A stretch of DNA of 6,317 bases from Actinomycetes bacterium (lineage in GTDB: Bacteria; Actinomycetota; Thermoleophilia; Solirubrobacterales; Solirubrobacteraceae). Made by a program: the position numbers and the translations under genes. Of the stretch, positions 1 through 4,298 are shown one piece after another. How positions within the stretch are numbered: the first letter of the stretch is position 1; each line of letters starts with the position of its first letter. The DNA lies in NCBI GenBank assembly GCA_023429855.1, contig JAEZDB010000415.1, positions 1-6,317 on the forward strand, in the 5' to 3' direction. The notes beneath the pieces are model-generated. The model made no database searches. It saw nothing but the letters and a program-made list of their open reading frames with translations, and was not told where the DNA came from.

Positions 1-200
1 TATTTCGACGGCTGCGTCTTATTTGTATAAGACACAGCCCCGGTAATCACCACGCCGCGGTGCCGTGCGAGCGTCAGCATCACGTTCGGAACGGGTCCGC
101 CCATGCGCCGCGAGCCGAGCTTGAGCAGCGTCCACTGCAGCAGGCCGAGCTCCTTCTTGCCGCCCGGGGGGATCCGTGGCGCTGAGGACGAGGGCGACAT
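1..200 (-). CDS. N-terminal fragment of a carboxymuconolactone decarboxylase-like protein, partial and probably interrupted
   Basis: A minus-strand frame opens with ATG at 200-198 and stays open to the window edge (66 codons), so the 3' end is not visible. Residues 9-14 read RIPPGG, followed by KKELGLLQW and then PNVMLTLARHRG (residues 38-49). From memory this layout resembles the N-terminus of AhpD-like carboxymuconolactone decarboxylase family proteins, often annotated as such in actinobacteria. The family's catalytic Cys-x-x-Cys region would lie further downstream and is not seen. After residue 49 (position 54) the expected continuation is lost, and the frame enters the AT-rich inverted repeat at 10-39, where it reads SYTNK. 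I infer that the gene is broken by an insertion or rearrangement between about 39 and 53. There is no other in-frame ATG, GTG or TTG in the 40 nt upstream, and the Shine-Dalgarno is weak (an AGG 9 nt before the start). The family call rests on about 40 residues, so it is tentative. Confidence 0.45.
   Translation of the reverse strand, partial: MSPSSSAPRIPPGGKKELGLLQWTLLKLGSRRMGGPVPNVMLTLARHRGVVITGAVSYTNKTQPSK
10..39. repeat. AT-rich imperfect inverted repeat resembling an IS50/Tn5-type IS end
   Basis: Two 13-nt arms (10-22 and 27-39) pair at 12 of 13 positions around the loop TTGT; the mismatch is C15 against A34. The stretch is conspicuously AT-rich in a GC-rich window. Read on the minus strand from 37 down to 19 it gives CTGTGTCTTATACAAATAA, which matches the 19-bp Tn5 mosaic end at 15 positions by my count and shares the core TCTTATACA with the IS50 outside end. 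If it is an IS end, the element body lies to the left, outside the window, and the carboxymuconolactone decarboxylase-like gene is the target. No transposase and no target duplication can be seen here. A simple hairpin or terminator is the alternative, but no T-run follows it on either strand. Confidence 0.45.
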
Positions 201-354
201 AGCCGCGAGCCTAAAGGTTCGACTATCCGTGCGGCTAGAAACCCGGGCATCGTCTGTGCGCCGGGGAGCAGCCGACCGCCTGCATGATGTGCGAGGCTGA
301 AGCGGTGCTGCCCACGCTCCGACGTCGTTCCGACGCATGGGGGGTGGTCCGTCC

Positions 355-2139
355 ATGCACGAAGGTCAGCTGATCCTGATCGTCGGTGCGCTGCTGGCCT
401 CGGCGCTGGCGGCTTCGCTGCTCGCCGGTCGCCTGCGCGTACCCGGCCTGATCATGTTCTTGGCGGTCGGCATGATCGTCGGCTCGGGCGGCACCGGCTG
501 GATCGACTTCAGCGACTACGAGCTGGCCAAGCAGGTCGGCGTCGTCGGCCTGGCGCTCATCCTCTACGAGGGCGGCCTGGCGATCGACCACCGCGACCTG
601 CGTGCCGTCGCGAAGCCGAGCATCGTCCTCGCGGTCTTCGGGACGATGCTCACCGCCGCGTTCACCGGCGTCGCCGCGGCGCTCCTGCTTGATCTCACGC
701 TCAAGGAAGGGCTGCTGATCGGCTCGATCGTCGCCGGCACCGATGGTGCAGCCGTCTTCGCGATCATGCGCGGCTCGACGATCCGCCGGCGCCTGGCGCA
801 CACCCTCGAGGGCGAAGCCGGCCTGAACGATCCCGTCGCCGTGCTGCTCGTGCTCGCGATGATCGCGTTCCTGCAGAACCCGGACTACGGCCTGGTCGAC
901 GTCGCGATCCTGTTCGCGGAGGAGCTCGTCATCGGCGGCGTCGTCGGTGCGGCTGTCGGCTGGCTCGGTGCCGAGGCGCTCGCGCGGGCCAAGCTAGGCT
1001 CGGCCGGCCTCTACCCCGTCGCGTCGCTCGCGATCGGCGCCCTCGCGTTCGGCGGCGCCGACACGCTCCACGGCTCCGGCTTCCTCGCGGTCTTCCTGTG
1101 CGGCGTCGTGCTCAGCGCCAAGGAGACGCCCGCCCAGCGCACCATCACCACCTTCCACGAAGGCATGGCCTGGGTCGCGCAGCTCGGGCTCTTCCTTACG
1201 CTGGGCCTGCTCGTCGAGCCTGCCGAGCTGCCCGAAGTCGCGCTCGCGGGCACGCTCCTCGCCGTGCTCTCGGCCGTCGTCGCGCGCCCGGCCGCCGTGG
1301 TGGTGGTCCTCGGACGGATGAACTTCAGCTTCAAGGAGCGGCTCGTGCTCGGCTGGGCTGGCCTGCGCGGCGGCGTCCCCGTCGTGCTCGGCACCTTCCC
1401 GGTGATCGCCGGCGTCGACGGCGCCACCGACATGTTCAACATCGTCTTCTTCGCCGTCGTCGTCAGCACCGTGCTGCAAGGTGCGACGTTCGAGCCGTTC
1501 GCACGTTGGCTCGGCGTAACGACGAACAGCCGCGCCGTGCCCGCGCCGCTGATGGAGGCCAGCGCGGTACGGCGGCTCGGCGCAGAGGTCGTGCAGTTCG
1601 CGGTGCGCGCCGACGACGCCATCGTCGACCTGCGCGTGCGCGACCTCGACCTCCCCCGCGACGCGCTGCTCAACCTCGTCGTGCAGAACGACACGGCGAT
1701 CCCACCCCGCGGGTCGACGGTGATCCACGCCGGCGACGAACTCCACATCCTCGTGCGGCAAGAGGCCTTTGCCGACTTCGAGCAGCTGCTGCGTCGCTGG
1801 CGCGAAGGGCCGATGCGACGGCCCCAGGCGCGCCCCATCGGGATTCGGCAGGCGACGATCTTCTCCACGGGCCCGTGGCGCGAAGCGGACGGCGACCCCG
1901 GCCACCCGATCAGCGTCGGCGGCACACTCGTGCTCGAACAGATCCGCACGCGCCGCGACGAACCCGGCGCCGTCGTCATCCTCGAAGACGGCCGTTTCGC
2001 CTACACCGGCCGCATCACCGCCGTTGGGTCGCCGTCCGACCTGGTCCGCGCCGCGACCCGCCGCCTCGGCCTCGCCAAAACCGATGGCGAGCGCGCGTGG
2101 TGGCGCGAAGTGATTGGGTCGATCTCGATCGGCGCGTAG
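355..2139 (+). CDS. NhaP2-like potassium (or sodium)/proton antiporter with RCK_C domain
   Basis: This is a complete inner-membrane cation/proton antiporter of the CPA superfamily (594 aa from the chosen start), exchanging K+ or Na+ for H+. Residues 1-380 hold about 13 hydrophobic segments, the first at 5-24. Family motifs are visible: GTDGAAVF (128-135), with Asp130 in the TD motif; EAGLNDP (154-160), with the Asn158-Asp159 pair typical of electroneutral CPA1 exchangers; and GLRGGVPVVLGTFP (336-349), with the conserved Arg338. Residues about 401-483 match a TrkA_C/RCK_C domain (ending DELHILVRQEAFADFEQLLRRW), which is expected to be cytoplasmic and to sense a nucleotide or the ionic state. 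Residues about 484-594 form an additional module I cannot assign. I chose ATG 355 over ATG 337 because GGGGGTGG (339-346) lies about 8 nt ahead of it and the protein then starts directly at a family-like N-terminus (MHEGQLILIVGALL). An in-frame stop at 298-300 excludes longer versions. The gene is convergent with the decarboxylase. Ion preference cannot be read from sequence alone. Confidence 0.92.
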   Translation: MHEGQLILIVGALLASALAASLLAGRLRVPGLIMFLAVGMIVGSGGTGWIDFSDYELAKQVGVVGLALILYEGGLAIDHRDLRAVAKPSIVLAVFGTMLTAAFTGVAAALLLDLTLKEGLLIGSIVAGTDGAAVFAIMRGSTIRRRLAHTLEGEAGLNDPVAVLLVLAMIAFLQNPDYGLVDVAILFAEELVIGGVVGAAVGWLGAEALARAKLGSAGLYPVASLAIGALAFGGADTLHGSGFLAVFLCGVVLSAKETPAQRTITTFHEGMAWVAQLGLFLTLGLLVEPAELPEVALAGTLLAVLSAVVARPAAVVVVLGRMNFSFKERLVLGWAGLRGGVPVVLGTFPVIAGVDGATDMFNIVFFAVVVSTVLQGATFEPFARWLGVTTNSRAVPAPLMEASAVRRLGAEVVQFAVRADDAIVDLRVRDLDLPRDALLNLVVQNDTAIPPRGSTVIHAGDELHILVRQEAFADFEQLLRRWREGPMRRPQARPIGIRQATIFSTGPWREADGDPGHPISVGGTLVLEQIRTRRDEPGAVVILEDGRFAYTGRITAVGSPSDLVRAATRRLGLAKTDGERAWWREVIGSISIGA

Positions 2140-2172
2140 GGGCAGGTTTGCGCTGGCGGATGGTTGGCTGAC

Positions 2173-2284
2173 GGTCCGGGGCGGGGTGGTCCCCCGCCTG
2201 GTCGCGTCACAGTCCGGCTACTCCGCGGCGGTGTACGCGGGCGTGCGCGGCCGACTCCCGCGGGGGACCACCCCGCCCCGGACC
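2173..2284. repeat. Perfect 25-bp inverted repeat with 62-nt spacer
   Basis: The arms at 2173-2197 and 2260-2284 are exact reverse complements over 25 bases. Each arm is very GC-rich: the left one begins GGTCCGGGGCGGGG and ends GTCCCCCGC. Pairing stops at both ends of the arms; inside the spacer only a short GTCG/CGAC match (2201-2204 with 2252-2255) could extend it. The element begins 34 nt after the antiporter stop codon, so transcripts of that gene would form a very stable stem that could terminate transcription or protect the 3' end. The terminal-repeat layout (112 nt overall) could also be a small non-autonomous element, but the immediate flanks (CTGAC on the left, TGGCG on the right) show no target duplication. 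Confidence 0.85.
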
Positions 2285-2411
2285 TGGCGCCTGCCGCCGC
2301 CCGCGCTTGCTGCCCTTGCGCCGGTCGGAGATTGGGCTGCGCCGGCGTCTTCTGCTTGGGGCTGACGTGCCCGGCGGCGCCGCGGTCGTCTCAACATCGA
2401 TTCGGCTGGCT

Positions 2412-2434
2412 GGCGGCGGTGGGACTTCGCCGCC
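2412..2434. repeat. Small GC hairpin (7-bp stem)
   Basis: GGCGGCG at 2412-2418 pairs with CGCCGCC at 2428-2434 around a 9-nt loop. It stands just upstream of the first 48-nt element. In DNA this GC-rich such a stem can arise by chance; a role as part of the convergent terminator region is possible but not shown. Confidence 0.3.
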
Positions 2435-2439
2435 CCGAC

Positions 2440-2487
2440 GTTCTCGTAGTCCTTACCGCGGCATAGGACGGTAGACGCTACGAGAAC
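2440..2487. repeat. 48-nt hairpin element, copy 1 (GTTCTCGTAG...CTACGAGAAC)
   Basis: Perfect 10-nt terminal arms, GTTCTCGTAG (2440-2449) and CTACGAGAAC (2478-2487), enclose a 28-nt centre. Inside it, TACCG (2454-2458) and CGGTA (2469-2473) form a second 5-bp stem around a 10-nt loop, with a 4-nt internal bulge on each side between the two stems. A second copy lies 72 nt downstream. The GTAG beside an inner hairpin, with CTAC on the far side, recalls bacterial REP/BIME units, but I do not recognise this family. It could also be one half of a tandem terminator. Confidence 0.85.
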
Positions 2488-2511
2488 CCCAGCGAGCCCG
2501 CCCGCCACGAG

Positions 2512-2559
2512 GTTCTCGTAGTCCCTACCGCGGCATAGAGCGGCAACCACTACGAGAAC
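2512..2559. repeat. 48-nt hairpin element, copy 2
   Basis: This copy has the same 10-nt arms as copy 1 (2512-2521 and 2550-2559), the same total length and the same 28-nt centre length; 21 of the 28 central bases agree, giving 41 of 48 overall. The most conserved part is TACCGCGGCATAG (2526-2538). The inner stem is TACCG with CGGCA, which has one A-C mismatch on the plus strand but a G-U wobble in a minus-strand transcript. An overlapping small palindrome, ACGAG-GTT-CTCGT, occupies 2507-2519. The element ends 73 nt before the decarboxylase stop codon, on the side where that gene's transcript would end. Confidence 0.85.
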
Positions 2560-2632
2560 GCCGCCGAGGCCCGAACCCACCGCCCAGTCGCCGCCATCCG
2601 CCGCCGCATGGCGCGCCGGCCAACCGCCGCCC

Positions 2633-4126
2633 CTACTGCCGCACCACCGTGATCGTCCCGAGCGTCGGGTCCTGCGCGCCGTGCAGGCGCGCCCCTGCCT
2701 CGAGCAGCTCGCGGAAGTGTTTGACGACGGCGGGCGTGATCCGCTCGCCGGGCAGCAGAGCTGGGATGCCCGGCGGGTAGCCGGCGATCGACTCGGCGGA
2801 GATGCGTCCGACGGCGTCGCCGAGCGGGATGGCCTCCGCCGGACCGAGGAACGCGTCGCGCGGCGGGATCACCGTCTCGCTGGTCGGCGCGCGCAGCGGC
2901 TCGATGATCCGCGGCGCGTCTGGATCGGCGTCGACCTCGCCCGCCGCGACCTCCGCCGCGATCCTCGCCGCCGTGCGCTGCAAGGCGATCCCGACCATCG
3001 CCAGGTCGTCCGGGCGCTCGGCGGGACCGAGGACGAGCAGCACCGTCGTGTCGGTCGCGAGCTCGGGGTGCACGTCGTGCCGCGAGCCGAGCGCCTGCCC
3101 CATGGCGTAGCCGGTGGCGCCGGTCCCGCGGACGTCGACCACGATCTTCAGCGGATCGACGTCGAACACGCCGTCGGTGCCGCGGAGCTGCGGGCCGAGC
3201 AGCGTCAGACCGGGGCTGGCCTCAATGGCCTCGATCAGTCCGCTGCGGCCGCGCATCGTGCGGTCGAGCAGCGCCTCACCGTGGACTGCGAGCTGGCGCC
3301 GGGCGCCGTCGAGCGAAGAGAGCAACAGCGACGACGGCGATGTCGAGCGCACGATCCGCACCGCACGATCGATCGCGGCGACGTCGAGCCGCGTGCCCTC
3401 GACCACGTGCAGGATCGCCGACTGCGTGAGCGAGCCGGCCATCTTGTGCGTACTCGTGAGCACCGCGTCGGCGCCGAGCCGCAGCGCCGACTCCGGCACC
3501 TCGGGGTGGAAGCCGAAGTGCGGTCCCCACGACTGGTCGACGACCAGCGCACAGTCGTGGCGGTGGGCGACCTCCGCCAGACTGGCGACGTCGGCGGCGA
3601 CCCCGAAGTACGTGGGCGACACGACGAACGCCACCCGTGCGGCCGGCGTTGCCGCAAGGACGGCATCGAGCTCGTCCGGAACGACGGAGTGCGCGATGCC
3701 GAGCGCGTCGTCGTAGGCCGGCGCCACAAACGACGGCAAGCCGCCCGAGAGGACCAGCCCGTCGACCACTGAGGCGTGTGAGTTTCGCTGGACCACAACG
3801 GTGCTGCCGGGCGGGGCGAGCGCCAGCGTCAGCGCGTGGTTGCCCTGCGTCGCGCCGTTCGTGAGGAACCACGACCGCTCGGCGCCGTAGGCCTCGGCCG
3901 CGAGCGCCTCGGCCCGCAGCTGCGGCGTGATGTCGACGCCGAGATCGACCCCGTAGAGCCCCTGCGGCACATCCATCAGCAGCGCCCGCTCGCCGATCGC
4001 CGCGCGCAGCCCAGGGTCGGCGCCCGGCCCGCCCTTGTGCCCCGGCACGTGCATGCGCCCGGAGCCGCGCGACCCGTAGGCCGCGATGGCGTCGAGATAG
4101 GGAGCCGACGACTGCGGATCGCGCAT
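2633..4126 (-). CDS. PLP-dependent Orn/Lys/Arg decarboxylase family protein
   Basis: This is a complete 497-aa fold-type I PLP enzyme of the Orn/Lys/Arg decarboxylase family, short Gram-positive SpeA/Cad type: it lacks the N-terminal response-regulator-like wing of the E. coli inducible enzymes. It should decarboxylate a basic amino acid to a polyamine or polyamine precursor in the cytoplasm, consuming a proton. Visible motifs in order: HVPGHKGG (26-33); TNGATQGNHA (89-98); RNSHASVVDG (114-123), whose His117 should stack on the cofactor; SPTYFGV (170-176); VDQSWGPHFGFHP (196-208), with Asp197 expected to bind the pyridine nitrogen; STHK (225-228), with Lys228 the Schiff-base lysine; DPLKIVVDVR (324-333); and a C-terminal domain with GYPPGIPALLPGERI (449-463). 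AAAGGA (4131-4136) lies 4 nt before the ATG and supports the start. Oddity: the usual DEAHG is DQSWG here. Substrate cannot be decided, since no polyamine biosynthesis partner is nearby. It is transcribed divergently from the dehydrogenase. Confidence 0.9.
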   Translation of the reverse strand: MRDPQSSAPYLDAIAAYGSRGSGRMHVPGHKGGPGADPGLRAAIGERALLMDVPQGLYGVDLGVDITPQLRAEALAAEAYGAERSWFLTNGATQGNHALTLALAPPGSTVVVQRNSHASVVDGLVLSGGLPSFVAPAYDDALGIAHSVVPDELDAVLAATPAARVAFVVSPTYFGVAADVASLAEVAHRHDCALVVDQSWGPHFGFHPEVPESALRLGADAVLTSTHKMAGSLTQSAILHVVEGTRLDVAAIDRAVRIVRSTSPSSLLLSSLDGARRQLAVHGEALLDRTMRGRSGLIEAIEASPGLTLLGPQLRGTDGVFDVDPLKIVVDVRGTGATGYAMGQALGSRHDVHPELATDTTVLLVLGPAERPDDLAMVGIALQRTAARIAAEVAAGEVDADPDAPRIIEPLRAPTSETVIPPRDAFLGPAEAIPLGDAVGRISAESIAGYPPGIPALLPGERITPAVVKHFRELLEAGARLHGAQDPTLGTITVVRQ

Positions 4127-4165
4127 GGTGTCCTTTGCCTGGGGGTGGGCGGGAGCCCTGCGGTC

Positions 4166-4184
4166 ACCCTAATGCGGCGCCGCA
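4166..4184 (-). promoter_or_regulatory. Possible -10 box and 12-bp palindrome upstream of the decarboxylase
   Basis: On the minus strand TAGGGT (4171-4166) fits a TANNNT-type -10 box about 40 nt before the decarboxylase ATG, implying a leader of roughly 33 nt. Immediately upstream, TGCGGCGCCGCA (4173-4184) is a perfect 12-bp palindrome in the -10/-35 spacer, a typical place for a repressor operator. The candidate -35 (TCGAGC, about 17 nt further upstream) is weak. GC-only palindromes occur by chance in this genome type, so this is a suggestion. Confidence 0.3.
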
Positions 4185-4286
4185 CGGCGCTCGACGGATC
4201 ACCACTCCAAGGTTGGCGTGACGACGGACTGCCTCCCGGTGAGTGAACTGTGACCGGTTCGTGTCGCACTGATCAGGCTTGCTCTG

Positions 4287-4292
4287 TACGGT
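4287..4292 (+). promoter_or_regulatory. Possible -10 box of a leaderless promoter for the dehydrogenase
   Basis: TACGGT occupies positions -12 to -7 relative to the GTG at 4299. This is the spacing expected if transcription begins at the start codon, a common arrangement in actinobacteria. No Shine-Dalgarno sequence precedes either candidate start (4299 or 4341), which agrees with leaderless initiation. No convincing -35 box is visible. Confidence 0.35.
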
Positions 4293-4298
4293 CGTTCG

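Larger units (their letters stand above)
2140..2632. other. Convergent intergenic region with several inverted repeats and no credible gene
   Basis: This 493-nt stretch separates the stop codons of the antiporter (plus) and the decarboxylase (minus). Open frames here on both strands give low-complexity Arg/Pro/Ala-rich peptides without family resemblance, and those crossing the repeats simply translate them (for example a repeated LCRG-R/K-DYEN on the minus strand). What it does contain is structure: a perfect 25-bp inverted repeat (2173-2284), a short GC hairpin (2412-2434) and two related 48-nt hairpin elements (2440-2487 and 2512-2559). Both flanking genes must end transcription here, so some of these hairpins may act as terminators, although none is followed by a clear T-run. 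Confidence 0.75.

Noticed and set aside
201..354. Promoter or riboswitch between the left-edge gene and the antiporter
   Set aside because: Short TTCGAC and TAGAAA-like matches exist but their spacing does not fit a promoter, and no conserved riboswitch-like structure is recognisable in these 154 nt.
994..1979. Two long minus-strand open frames (303 and 322 aa) antisense to the antiporter
   Set aside because: Low-complexity composition typical of antisense shadows in GC-rich DNA; no recognisable motif and no ribosome binding site.
1098..2171. Long plus-strand open frame (357 aa) overlapping the antiporter, very Arg-rich
   Set aside because: It is the out-of-frame shadow of a high-GC gene: Arg/Ala/Pro-dominated, with no domain, while the main frame carries clear antiporter and RCK_C motifs.
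2178..2195. Possible G-quadruplex in the left arm of the 25-bp inverted repeat
   Set aside because: Only two runs of four G are present; the other G-tracts are two bases long, and the perfect hairpin would compete strongly.
2218..2580. 120-aa minus-strand open frame with a repeated LCRG(R/K)DYEN peptide
   Set aside because: The peptide repeat is only the translation of the two 48-nt DNA elements; the rest is Arg/Ala/Gly low complexity without a Shine-Dalgarno, and the DNA arms are palindromic, which better fits a non-coding element.
2681..3772. 363-aa plus-strand open frame antisense to the decarboxylase
   Set aside because: Asp/Arg-rich shadow; all conserved PLP-enzyme motifs are on the minus strand.
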